Shown: in pieces, positions 1 to 7,258 of the stretch
Position numbering within the stretch: position 1 is the stretch's first letter
Layout: each line of letters begins with the position of its first letter
DNA from: JAAYZQ01 sp034428935
GTDB taxonomy: Bacteria > Chloroflexota > Anaerolineae > JAAYZQ01
Assembly: GCA_034428935.1 (NCBI GenBank)
Contig: DAOUHB010000104.1
Location: 1 to 26,755, forward strand
DNA: 26,755 nucleotides
Direction of reading: 5' to 3'
Program-made: the position numbers and the translations under genes
The notes under the pieces: generated by a model
Seen by the model: only the letters and a program-made list of their open reading frames with translations
Told to the model about the DNA's origin: nothing
Database searches by the model: none

Positions 1-533
1 AATTCTATGCGCGAGACACCGTCCTGGTAGCAAAGGAGCTGCTGGGCAAGATGCTGGTTCGCGTGGCTGATGGGATCGAGCGCGCCGGCAAGATCGTGGA
101 GGTGGAGGCCTACCTGGGCCCGCACGATCTCGCCGCCCACTCTTCCCGGGGACGGACGAAACGAACGAGCGTGATGTTCGGCCCGCCGGGGCACGCCTAC
201 GTCTATATCATCTATGGCATGTATCACTGCATGAACGTGGTAACGCAGCCCGAGGGCCACGCCTCTGCCGTCTTGCTGCGAGCCCTGGAGCCGGTAAAGA
301 ACGTCGAGGGCCGCACCCAGGGCCCCGCCCTGCTGTGCCGGGCGATGGGCATCGATCGGGACCTCAACGCCCACGACCTCCTCAGCGACGACTTTTACAT
401 CGCCTCCCCTCCCACCGCCGAGCCTTTCTCCATCGTCGAAAGGCCGCGCATTGGCGTCGGCTATGCCGGCGAGTGGGCTGAGAAGCCCCTGCGTTTCTAT
501 ATCCAGGGCAACCCCTTTGTATCGAAAAAGTAG
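1..533 (+). CDS. mpg: 3-methyladenine (alkyl-purine) DNA glycosylase, 5' truncated by window edge
   Basis: Base-excision repair glycosylase of the AAG/MPG family, which removes alkylated purines such as 3-methyladenine from DNA. The reading frame is open from base 3, so an ATG at 51 is internal and the true start lies before the window. About 176 residues are visible and the family is usually near 200, so little is missing. The first visible residues, FYARDTVLVAKELLGK, match the usual N-terminal helix. Family blocks follow: the catalytic-Glu segment IVEVEAYLG, then AAHSSRGRTKR, then YVYIIYGMYHCMNVV, and late RIGVGYAGEWAEKPLRFY. The stop is TAG at 531-533. A strong promoter begins 33 bp downstream, so the next gene is a separate unit. 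Identification is firm; substrate range cannot be read from sequence. Confidence 0.93.
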   Translation, partial: FYARDTVLVAKELLGKMLVRVADGIERAGKIVEVEAYLGPHDLAAHSSRGRTKRTSVMFGPPGHAYVYIIYGMYHCMNVVTQPEGHASAVLLRALEPVKNVEGRTQGPALLCRAMGIDRDLNAHDLLSDDFYIASPPTAEPFSIVERPRIGVGYAGEWAEKPLRFYIQGNPFVSKK

Positions 534-566
534 GGGCAAAGTGGCTCCGGGCGCTCTGCTCCCGGT

Positions 567-595
567 TTGACCCCCCGGACGTGCTAGGGTATAAT
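567..595 (+). promoter_or_regulatory. Sigma-70-type promoter for the Cys-rich membrane protein
   Basis: TTGACC at 567-572 and TATAAT at 590-595 are separated by 17 bp. The predicted transcript starts near 602 and has a leader of about 60 nt before the ATG at 664. Confidence 0.75.
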
Positions 596-663
596 AATCG
601 TCGTGCGAGGTGTCAGGCTCGATATGCAATAGGCAGTTCCCCGCGGACGAGGAGGTTGCCAGG

Positions 664-1179
664 ATGCGCGAAGGCGATGCGAGGGCAGGGGTGCGCTGGC
701 CGGTCGTGGTGGAAACGACGGCATTGCTGGCGATCTATGCCGCGGGAATGGCGATTGCCTGGCGCGTCTGGCCGCCCTTGGGCCTGGTCTACCTGGCCGT
801 TATTCTCGCCAGCAATCTACTCTTCATGGCCCTTGTTTGTCCTTACTGCAGTCACCTCGAGACCATGAGCTGCCACAGTGGCTACCACCTCGTGGCGCGC
901 TTTTTCCCGCGGCGAGAAGGCAAGACCTTTGCCCGGCAATTTCAGCGTAACATGGCAGTCATGTACCCCGTGTGGGCCTTACCACCCCTTGCCGGCCTTT
1001 ACGGCCTGCTCCGGGGGCTGGACTGGGGACTCCTGGCGCTGGTGCTGCTGTTCTGCCTGTTTGGCTTTGTCGTCCTGCCCCTTGCCTCCCGGCACCTCTG
1101 TGCCGGCTGCGCCAACGCCACCGATTGCCCGCGTGGCGCGCCGCGCCAGGGTTTGTCGACGCTCGAATCCCAGGACTAG
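664..1179 (+). CDS. Small membrane protein with two Cys clusters, function unknown
   Basis: A 171-residue predicted inner-membrane protein I cannot assign to a named function. The ATG at 664 is chosen because GAGGAGG lies 8 bp upstream (649-655); an in-frame GTG at 610 has no ribosome site. Hydrophobic segments fall at roughly residues 13-33, 40-58, 98-117 and 121-141. Two Cys groups sit at membrane edges: Cys59-Pro-Tyr-Cys62 with Cys70, and Cys146-x2-Cys149-x5-Cys155. This suggests metal or Fe-S binding, or disulfide chemistry; that is inference. I recall similar unnamed proteins with a CPYC...C...C..C...CP pattern but cannot verify them here. Its stop overlaps the stop of the convergent STAS gene within one CTAG (1176-1179). 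Confidence 0.75.
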   Translation: MREGDARAGVRWPVVVETTALLAIYAAGMAIAWRVWPPLGLVYLAVILASNLLFMALVCPYCSHLETMSCHSGYHLVARFFPRREGKTFARQFQRNMAVMYPVWALPPLAGLYGLLRGLDWGLLALVLLFCLFGFVVLPLASRHLCAGCANATDCPRGAPRQGLSTLESQD

Positions 1180-1577
1180 CCGAAGGACTCGATCGCGGCA
1201 CGGAGATCCGAATGGATCTCGAGGAACATGTCGAACCCTGCCGAAGCGAGCACCTGGGAGACCCGGGATGAGGGTTTGAGCAGCTTCAGGTTGGGCGACT
1301 GGTACGTCCCTGCAGCGATCCGAGCGCGCACCTCGTTGTCGTTCTCGCCCGCATCCGCTGCCCGCAGCATGGCAAAGATCTGGTGGATTGCCCGCAGCCC
1401 GCTGCTGCTGATGTACTTGACCTTGCTCAGATCCAGGAGCATGTGGCGGCTGCCGGCCTCGTACGCTTCCGCGGCCTGCTGCTGCAACTGCTCGTGGGAT
1501 TCCATGTCGAGGTCGCCATCCAGGTGAAACACTGTAACCGGAACTCGTCCCGTATGCGTTGTCGTGTGGATCTGCAT
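1176..1577 (-). CDS. STAS-domain anti-sigma factor antagonist-like protein
   Basis: A 133-residue single-domain STAS protein of the SpoIIAA/RsbV type. Such proteins relieve anti-sigma kinases in partner-switching pathways and are controlled by Ser phosphorylation. The ATG at 1577 is preferred over an upstream in-frame extension because GGAGG lies just before it and a consensus promoter lies between. The core shows VFHLDGDLD near residues 16-24, a helix, then LLDLSKVKYISSSGLRAI at 47-64. Ser58 matches the usual phosphorylated Ser, but the preceding Asp of DSSGL is replaced by Ser57. A polar stretch of about 20 residues (near 75-98) extends the region before the last strand beyond the usual ~110-residue fold. 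No anti-sigma kinase or phosphatase partner lies in the window. Confidence 0.85.
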   Translation of the reverse strand: MQIHTTTHTGRVPVTVFHLDGDLDMESHEQLQQQAAEAYEAGSRHMLLDLSKVKYISSSGLRAIHQIFAMLRAADAGENDNEVRARIAAGTYQSPNLKLLKPSSRVSQVLASAGFDMFLEIHSDLRAAIESFG

Positions 1578-1660
1578 CGTTCGTGACCCCTCCTTCGAAA
1601 ACGAAACGGCCTCCCTGCACTCCCTGGCAGGAGCCATGACCGAGACCGTGAAGCGCCTCA

Positions 1661-1689
1661 ATACTACCGCGCCTCGGGCCATCTGTCAA
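1661..1689 (-). promoter_or_regulatory. Promoter for the STAS gene
   Basis: On the minus strand a perfect TTGACA (1684-1689) is followed by 17 bp and TAGTAT (1661-1666). The expected start near 1654 gives a leader of about 77 nt before the ATG at 1577. Confidence 0.7.
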
Positions 1690-1744
1690 GTTATAGTTCC
1701 GTAAGAAGTGTCGCCGGGCATGCCCGTGCGAGTGACGCCCTCGG

Positions 1745-1773
1745 TTGACGCCTGCCGTCCTCGGTGCTATAAT
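1745..1773 (+). promoter_or_regulatory. Promoter for the CDGSH protein
   Basis: TTGACG (1745-1750), 17 bp, then TATAAT (1768-1773). GGAGG at 1795-1799 lies 6 bp before the ATG at 1806, giving a leader of about 25 nt. Confidence 0.75.
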
Positions 1774-1805
1774 CGGCCGGAGCTCGGTCGATTTGGAGGC
1801 ACGGC

Positions 1806-2537
1806 ATGGTCAGGAATGGCAGGCAGGACAGGCGCATCGTGGTGTGCCCCGATGGCCCCTACGTGGTTCACGGGCACGTCCCCCTGGTATACAAGGAGCA
1901 GGTGGTTTCAGAGTACGGGGAACCCCTGACCTGGAGGACCGTGCGCGTCATCGAGACGCCCGAAACCTACGAGCTGTGCCGCTGCGGCCACACGCAGTTT
2001 CCGCCATTCTGCGACGTGAGCCACGCCCTCGTGGAATTTGACGGCACGGAAACGGCCGAGCCCAACACGACGGCAGAGCGCCGCGCAAGCCACAAAGGCG
2101 GGCCGGGGATCGTCGTGCGTCGCGACTGTTCGCTGTGCACCGGCTCGGGCTTTTGCGGCAACCGGGTGACCAACGTCGAGGAGATGGTGCTTAACAGCCA
2201 GGACACCCGGGTGCGGGCGCTCGTCATGGCCATGATCGAGCGCTGCCCCTCCGGCTCGTATACCTATGCCCTGGCCGAAGGCGAGCCCGACGTCGAGCCC
2301 GACCTCCCACAACAGGTCGCGGTGACGGTCGAGAAGACCGCCGACGGCTCCATCGTCGGGCCCCTGTGGGTAACCGGTGGCATCCCCATCGAGCGGGCGG
2401 ACGGCAAGTTCTTTGAGGTCCGCAACCGGGTTACCCTCTGCTGCTGCGGGCATTCGAAGAACAAGCCCCTGTGCGACGGCGCCCACCGGACCCCGCCCGG
2501 GCTCCGGACCTGGGAGTCGTGCTTTGACGAGCATTGA
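1806..2537 (+). CDS. Double CDGSH iron-sulfur domain protein with a central 4Fe-4S-like Cys motif
   Basis: A 243-residue soluble protein with two mitoNEET-type CDGSH sites flanking a ferredoxin-like segment. Site 1 has Cys58-x-Cys60-x8-Cys69 and His73 (CRCG...FCDVSH), slightly divergent from the classical motif. Site 2 is canonical: Cys212, Cys214, Cys223 and His227 (CCCGHSKNKPLCDGAH). In the family each 3Cys-1His set binds one redox-active 2Fe-2S cluster. Between them, Cys108, Cys111, Cys117 and Cys147 (CSLCTGSGFC, then RCPSG) fit the divergent 4Fe-4S mono-cluster domain often joined to CDGSH sites. A role in electron transfer or Fe-S/redox sensing is inferred; no partner reductase is adjacent. 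It has its own promoter and ribosome site, and is transcribed toward the convergent hypD-like gene. Confidence 0.88.
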   Translation: MVRNGRQDRRIVVCPDGPYVVHGHVPLVYKEQVVSEYGEPLTWRTVRVIETPETYELCRCGHTQFPPFCDVSHALVEFDGTETAEPNTTAERRASHKGGPGIVVRRDCSLCTGSGFCGNRVTNVEEMVLNSQDTRVRALVMAMIERCPSGSYTYALAEGEPDVEPDLPQQVAVTVEKTADGSIVGPLWVTGGIPIERADGKFFEVRNRVTLCCCGHSKNKPLCDGAHRTPPGLRTWESCFDEH

Positions 2538-2562
2538 CTCTTGGTCGTTTCGCTTGTAGAAT
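2534..2562 (+). promoter_or_regulatory. Orphan promoter in the convergent intergenic region
   Basis: TTGACT (2534-2539) and TAGAAT (2557-2562) are 17 bp apart. It overlaps the last codons of the CDGSH gene and points into the 159-bp gap and then antisense into the hypD-like gene. No ORF with a ribosome site follows. It may make a short or antisense RNA, or be a chance match. Confidence 0.4.
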
Positions 2563-2696
2563 CCTTGCAGTCTTGACTCTCTGCCGCACCTGGCGAATGC
2601 CCACGATTCGGCGGAGGCGGCACCCGGCATCGTTCGCCATGATCCGCCCGTTGCCGTTGCCGGCAACTCTCCGACCCTGCTGGGCGGGCCGGCAGG

Positions 2697-5063
2697 CTAG
2701 AGGGCCTGGTGCTCCGTCCGGGCAATAATCTCGTCCTGTAGCGCCTTGCTCAGATCGCAGAAATAGTCGCTGTAACCCGCCACGCGCACGATCAGGTTCC
2801 GATAGTCCTGGGGACGCTCCTGGGCTGCCCGCAGTGTGGCGGCGTCCACGACGTTGAACTGGACGTGGTGCCCGTCGAGTTTGAAGTAGGTGCGCACCAG
2901 TTGCACCAGCGTCGCCAGTCCCTCTTCTCCGGCCATCAGTTGCGGGCTGAGTTTCTGGTTGAGGAGCGTACCGCCGGTCCGGACGTGGTCCATCTTGGCC
3001 GCGGAGCGCAGCACGGCCGTGGGCCCGCGCCGGTCGGCGCCCTGAACGGGAGAGATGCCCTCGGAAAGCGGCGTGCCTGCCAGGCGCCCGTCGGGGGTCG
3101 CCCCGCACACCGAGCCAAAGTAGACGTGGCAGGTGGTGGGCAGGAGGTTGACGTGATAGTTGCCCCCCTTGGTGTTGGGCCGCCCGTCGACCGCCTCAAA
3201 GTACGCCTCGAACACGGCGCGCATGACGTCGTCGGCCGCGTCGTCGTCGTTTCCGTACCGCGGCCCGCGGTTCAGGAGCAGTTGGCGGATGCGCTCGTGT
3301 CCCCGAAAGTCGTCCCGTAGGGCGGCCATAAGATCGGCCATGGTCAGCGTCTGCCGTTCAAAGACGTGGACCTTGATGGCCGTCAGTGCATCGGCCATGG
3401 TCCCCAGGCCCACGCCCTGGACGTAGGTGGTGTTGTAGCGGGCTCCCCCGTCGTGATAGTCTTTGCCGGTGGCCACGCAGTCGTCGATGAGGAGGGATAG
3501 GAAGGGAACCGGCAGGTGCTCGGCATAGAGGCGCTCGATGACCTGGTTGCCGCGGACCTTGATGTCCATCAGGGCCATCAGTTGCCGGCGATAGGCCTCG
3601 AACATCTCCTGGAAGCTGCCAAACGTGGCAGGATCGCCCGTCGAGGGCCCGATGCGGCGTCCGGTGCGCGGATCGACGCCGTCGTTCAGGGCAAGCTCCA
3701 GCACCTTGGGCATGTTAAAGTAGCCCGTCAGGTTATAGTTCTCTTTGCCAAAGGCGCCCACTTCGACGCAGCCGCTGGAGCCCCCGCTGCGGGCATCGAT
3801 CACTGACTTGCCCATGCGCACCAGCTCCTGGACGATGAGGTCGCTGTTAAAGACCGATGGCTGCCCGAATCCGGTGCGAATGATGCGCCCCGCCCGCTTG
3901 ATCAAGTGGTCGGGGTTCTTTTTGCTCACCTGGATGGAGGTGCTGGGTTGCAACAGCCGCATCTCCTCGATGACGTCCAGGAGCAGGTAAGTCACCTCGT
4001 TGACGCCGTCAGAGCCGTCTTCTCGTACGCCGCCCAGGTTGATCTGGGCAAAGTCAGTATAAGTCGAGCTCTCGGCCGCCGTGACGCCCACCTTTGGCGG
4101 CGCGGGCTGGTTGTTGAACTTGATCCACAGGCACTGCAGCAGCTCTTCGGCCGACTCGCGGGTCAGGGTGCCGTTCTCCAGGCCGCAGCAATAGAAGGGA
4201 TAGAGGTGCTGGTCCAGCTTCCCGGGGCAAAAGGCATCCCAGGGGTTCAGCTCGGAGGTGACCCCCAGGTGGACGAACCAATAGGCCTGGATGGCCTCCC
4301 AGAAGTCGCGGGGGGCGTGGGCGGGCACGCGGGTACAGACCTCGGCGATCCGCTCCAACTCTGCCCGGCGCTGCGGGTCCTCCTCCTGGAGGGCCAGTTC
4401 CCGCGCCTTCTCGGCGTGGCGTTCGGCAAAGCGTATGATGGCCCCCGCGGCGATGTGCATGGCGCGCAACTGCTCCTGGCGCCGGTAGGCCTCGGGGTCG
4501 CTGAGAAAGTCCAGGCTTGCCAGGCGCTCTTCGATCTCGTGCTGGACGTCGAGCATGCCCCGGCGATAGATCTTGTCGTCGAGGACGGTATGGCCCGGCG
4601 ATCGTTGTTCCATGAACTCGGTAAAGACGCCTGCCTCGTATGCAGCGATCCACTCGGGCGTCATCTGGCTGAAGAGGAGGTCGCGCATGGAACGGTTCTT
4701 CCAGAAGGGGATGATCGTCTCCTCGTAGACCTTCCCGGTCTCGGGGCTTACGGAGAACGCGACCTTGGGTCTGGAATCCAGGATTGCAAGATCCTCGAGG
4801 CTGTGGCAGCACAGCTCGGGATAGGTGGGAGCGGCCTTGGGAGCCGGGCCCTTTTCTCCGACAATGAGCTCGCCCTCTCCGATATAGATCGTTCTATGCT
4901 CCATCAAGTACTGGAAGGCCAGAGCGCGGCGCATAGGGGACGACATCAATGCCGTCTGGTCCCGATAAAAGGTGGTCATAAGCTCGGCGCGCTCCGAGGA
5001 GATGGACGGCCTGGCATCCAGGCTCTCCTGCCGCAGGCGGGCGACGCGACTCGTCATGGACAT
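2697..5063 (-). CDS. hypD: Glycyl radical enzyme, trans-4-hydroxy-L-proline dehydratase (HypD-like)
   Basis: A 788-residue, full-length glycyl radical enzyme of the pyruvate formate-lyase superfamily. It carries the Cys loop GGSSGCVEVGAFGKEN with thiyl-radical Cys432 and base Glu434, and the C-terminal radical loop RVAGYSDYF with Gly763. From memory, Clostridioides difficile HypD uses Phe152, His160, Asp278, Ser334, Asp339, Cys434, Glu436, Tyr450 and Thr645. With a constant offset of two, all are present here: Phe150, His158, Asp276, Ser332, Asp337, Cys432, Glu434, Tyr448 and Thr643. The predicted reaction is dehydration of trans-4-hydroxy-L-proline to pyrroline-5-carboxylate, in the cytosol and oxygen-sensitive. 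ATG 5063 has GAGAGG 7 bp upstream. The gene follows the phosphoesterase by 26 bp with no promoter between. No radical-SAM activase or P5C reductase lies in the window. Confidence 0.88.
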   Translation of the reverse strand: MSMTSRVARLRQESLDARPSISSERAELMTTFYRDQTALMSSPMRRALAFQYLMEHRTIYIGEGELIVGEKGPAPKAAPTYPELCCHSLEDLAILDSRPKVAFSVSPETGKVYEETIIPFWKNRSMRDLLFSQMTPEWIAAYEAGVFTEFMEQRSPGHTVLDDKIYRRGMLDVQHEIEERLASLDFLSDPEAYRRQEQLRAMHIAAGAIIRFAERHAEKARELALQEEDPQRRAELERIAEVCTRVPAHAPRDFWEAIQAYWFVHLGVTSELNPWDAFCPGKLDQHLYPFYCCGLENGTLTRESAEELLQCLWIKFNNQPAPPKVGVTAAESSTYTDFAQINLGGVREDGSDGVNEVTYLLLDVIEEMRLLQPSTSIQVSKKNPDHLIKRAGRIIRTGFGQPSVFNSDLIVQELVRMGKSVIDARSGGSSGCVEVGAFGKENYNLTGYFNMPKVLELALNDGVDPRTGRRIGPSTGDPATFGSFQEMFEAYRRQLMALMDIKVRGNQVIERLYAEHLPVPFLSLLIDDCVATGKDYHDGGARYNTTYVQGVGLGTMADALTAIKVHVFERQTLTMADLMAALRDDFRGHERIRQLLLNRGPRYGNDDDAADDVMRAVFEAYFEAVDGRPNTKGGNYHVNLLPTTCHVYFGSVCGATPDGRLAGTPLSEGISPVQGADRRGPTAVLRSAAKMDHVRTGGTLLNQKLSPQLMAGEEGLATLVQLVRTYFKLDGHHVQFNVVDAATLRAAQERPQDYRNLIVRVAGYSDYFCDLSKALQDEIIARTEHQAL

Positions 5064-5089
5064 GGTTCAACCTCTCGTTTCCAATGGTT

Positions 5090-6967
5090 CTAGGAAAAAG
5101 CACTCCGCAAAGCACGCAGGTCGCCGGCTTTGAGCCATTCCAGCAGCCTCAGGGCCATCGCCCGGTCCACCCCGTCCAGCGCCAGCAGCGCCTCCGGGTC
5201 CCGGTCGTGGAGCGTGGCCCGGCCATCCCCATAGACCGTCAACCAGCGGTCGCGGTGGTCGGCAAGCCAGAGTCGCGCCGCGGGCTGGGGGTGATCGAAC
5301 AACTCGTCGAGGGCAGCCCGAAGCGCGTCCGAATCGGGTCGCTCCAGCGACGCTCCGGCCGCCGTGCGCAGGACGACGCTCCGGCCCTCGTAATAGCGCC
5401 GCAGAGCCAGGTCGACAAAGTGGGCCAGGTCGTCTACCAGCTCCAGGTTCTCCGCCAGGCGCTCGGCCTTGTGGCGCAGGAGAGTGGCGATGGTGCGCAC
5501 GTCGGGCAAGAGGCCTTCCGCGGCGCTCTGGATGGCGTTTTCGGCGGCGTCTTGTTCCAAAACGCGCTGCGCCTCGGGCGACAACTGCGGCGCGATCTCG
5601 ACGAGGATATCTCGCTCGACCTCGTGGGGTGGCACGCTGATTTGGAGAGCCTCCTCCGGGCCGGGACGTGGCCTGCCTGGCGGCAGCCGCAGCTCGGTCC
5701 AGATCAGGCTGGTGAGGATAGCCATGAGGCTGGGGCGCAGGTCCGGCTCCTCCATCAGGTGGCGGGCCGCCTCGTCGACAAAGGGCTCCTCCAGCTCGGG
5801 CATCTCCCGCGGGGTAGTGCGGACCAGCACCTGCTCGAAGGTGTTGGTCATGCCGTCGCGATGGGTGAGGGGCCGGGCGTCGACGTGGAGCAGCTTGCGG
5901 ACGGTGGCAGGGATGGAGGCGTGGTCATAGACCGTCTGGTCGACGGTGCCGGCCTCGATCCAGGGCGAGATGAGCACCGCGGGCACCCGGGGGCCGAGGA
6001 GATCGAAGGGAAAGCTGTAGCTCCCGTCCGGCGAGTGGTAGGCGGGCTCGACGGACCACTCGTCGCCCTGGGGAGGTGGAACGTGGTCGAAAAAGCCTCC
6101 GTGCTCGTCGTAGGTGATGACCAGGAGCGACTTGCGGGCCACCTCGGGGTTGGCGCGCAGGGCCGAATAGATGCGCCAGATGAGACGTTCGCCTGCCCGA
6201 AAGTCCATCTCGCCACCCATGCCCGGGTGCTGGCTGTCGGACAGTTTGCCCACCATGTCGGGTTCGATAAAGGCATAGTGGGGCAGGCGGTCATTCTCGA
6301 TGGCGCGGTAGAGCCGGTCGATGGGCTTGAAGCGCTGGAGCCAATTCAGGTCTGAGGGGCGCCACAGCCGCGTAAAGGCCAGGGACTGGGGCGGAAAGCC
6401 GCCGTAGTATATCGACCAGTCCCGGCTGGCCTCCGAAAGCTGCTCAAAGATGGTCTTATCGCGATAGGCCTGGACCACGATGTTCACCTGGCCGCCGGAG
6501 GTGCCGGCGTGGCAAAAGTTGCGGTTGGGCCAGGTGGCGCCGGGTACGGAACAGAACCAGTGATCGCAGACGGCAAATTCCCGGGCCAGCGTTGCCAGGA
6601 CCGGCAGCCGGTCGGGGGTGAAGCAGCCCATGGCCAGGGCGCCATGACCGGGGTTATAGCGGGCCGCATAGTTGGCGGCAAAGCCCCTATTGGCCAGCCG
6701 GTAGGGCCGGGAACGGTCCGCCGATTCCAGGAGTTGGTCCAGCACGTCGTCGTGGCTGTGGCCAGGGCCGGGATGCATGGCGTAGGAGGCGTCGGGCGTG
6801 GGCGGGAGGACCTGGCCATCGGGCAGCGGGTTGCCCATCTCGGCCTCCCGTCCGGACAATCCCTCCAAGGGAGTAACTGGAGGGTATTCCAGGTAACCCA
6901 GCATGTGGTCGAAGGATCGGTTTTCGAGCATCAAGACGAGCAAATGTTGGATTCTGTCCTCACTCAC
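5090..6967 (-). CDS. Phosphoesterase family protein (phospholipase C / acid phosphatase type)
   Basis: A 625-residue protein of the bacterial phospholipase C/AcpA phosphoesterase family, metal-dependent enzymes that cleave phosphodiesters or phosphomonoesters. Family blocks are in order: MLENRSFDHMLGYL (13-26), the segment DHWFCSVPGATWPNRNF (135-151) followed by HAGTSGG, and ITYDEHGGFFDHVPPP (284-299) with likely metal ligands Asp287, Glu288, His289 and Asp294. The catalytic domain ends near residue 385. About 240 further residues form a hydrophilic tail of unknown role. The GTG start at 6967 has AGGA about 10 bp upstream, and an upstream ATG in another frame stops at once. No signal peptide is visible, unlike many secreted members, so the site of action is uncertain. 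It is first gene of a two-gene unit with hypD; substrate unknown. Confidence 0.85.
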   Translation of the reverse strand: MSEDRIQHLLVLMLENRSFDHMLGYLEYPPVTPLEGLSGREAEMGNPLPDGQVLPPTPDASYAMHPGPGHSHDDVLDQLLESADRSRPYRLANRGFAANYAARYNPGHGALAMGCFTPDRLPVLATLAREFAVCDHWFCSVPGATWPNRNFCHAGTSGGQVNIVVQAYRDKTIFEQLSEASRDWSIYYGGFPPQSLAFTRLWRPSDLNWLQRFKPIDRLYRAIENDRLPHYAFIEPDMVGKLSDSQHPGMGGEMDFRAGERLIWRIYSALRANPEVARKSLLVITYDEHGGFFDHVPPPQGDEWSVEPAYHSPDGSYSFPFDLLGPRVPAVLISPWIEAGTVDQTVYDHASIPATVRKLLHVDARPLTHRDGMTNTFEQVLVRTTPREMPELEEPFVDEAARHLMEEPDLRPSLMAILTSLIWTELRLPPGRPRPGPEEALQISVPPHEVERDILVEIAPQLSPEAQRVLEQDAAENAIQSAAEGLLPDVRTIATLLRHKAERLAENLELVDDLAHFVDLALRRYYEGRSVVLRTAAGASLERPDSDALRAALDELFDHPQPAARLWLADHRDRWLTVYGDGRATLHDRDPEALLALDGVDRAMALRLLEWLKAGDLRALRSAFS

Positions 6968-7076
6968 GCGCCATTCCTATCTATCAGTACCTGAAGTCGT
7001 TCCCATCGGGCCATGTCGCTGTGGGTGCCGGGAAGGCAGGCACCCTGCTGTCTGGACCTTGTGTCCGCCTGTGGGG

Positions 7077-7105
7077 AGTATAGCACGCTTTGCGCAACTT
7101 GTCGA
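7077..7105 (-). promoter_or_regulatory. Promoter for the phosphoesterase-hypD unit
   Basis: On the minus strand TCGACA (7100-7105), 17 bp, TATACT (7077-7082). The start near 7070 gives a leader of about 100 nt. The leader contains a 7-bp inverted repeat, GGGTGCC (7023-7029) and GGCACCC (7039-7045), able to form a hairpin. Confidence 0.6.
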
Positions 7106-7136
7106 AATTTGGATGCCCGTCCAGACGTTTCGTGGC

Positions 7137-7155
7137 CTTGACATCTTCTTGACAT
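7137..7155 (+). promoter_or_regulatory. Tandem CTTGACAT direct repeats upstream of kimA
   Basis: CTTGACAT occurs at 7137-7144 and again at 7148-7155, exactly 11 bp (one helical turn) apart. They lie about 42-60 bp upstream of the kimA -10 and 32-50 bp upstream of the divergent phosphoesterase -35. Each looks like a -35 box, but neither has a -10 at the right distance. Spacing of this kind is typical of OmpR/KdpE-class activator sites; the link to KdpE is inference. Confidence 0.4.
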
Positions 7156-7196
7156 GGCCCCGCCCTTTCTTGTCGCACCTTTGACGCGATTTGCAG

Positions 7197-7230
7197 TATA
7201 CTCTCTGGCGGACACCCGAGCGGGTGTCCG
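7197..7230 (+). promoter_or_regulatory. kimA -10 element followed by a 22-bp palindrome at the predicted start site
   Basis: TATACT (7197-7202) is a good -10, but no -35 lies 16-18 bp upstream: TTGACG is 10 bp away and TTGTCG 21 bp. Starting at about +1, CGGACACCCG (7209-7218), AG, CGGGTGTCCG (7221-7230) form a perfect 10-bp inverted repeat. It could be a repressor operator or a 5' RNA hairpin. The leader is only about 50 nt, too short for a c-di-AMP (ydaO) riboswitch. Confidence 0.5.
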
Positions 7231-7258
7231 GATATTTGTTTGCGTCAAAAGGAGAACG

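Noticed and set aside
2656..2667. Palindrome GTTGCCGGCAAC in the CDGSH-hypD gap as a terminator
   Set aside because: It has no loop and no T-run on either strand, so it does not support a terminator call.
3906..5093. 395-codon plus-strand ORF opposite hypD
   Set aside because: Shadow of the GC-rich hypD frame; hypD shows full motif conservation and the antisense protein has no recognisable domain.
5084..6355. 423-codon plus-strand ORF opposite the phosphoesterase
   Set aside because: Antisense shadow without a ribosome site or family features.
7203..7258. c-di-AMP (ydaO) riboswitch before kimA
   Set aside because: The leader is about 50 nt, too short for that riboswitch, and none of its conserved blocks are seen.
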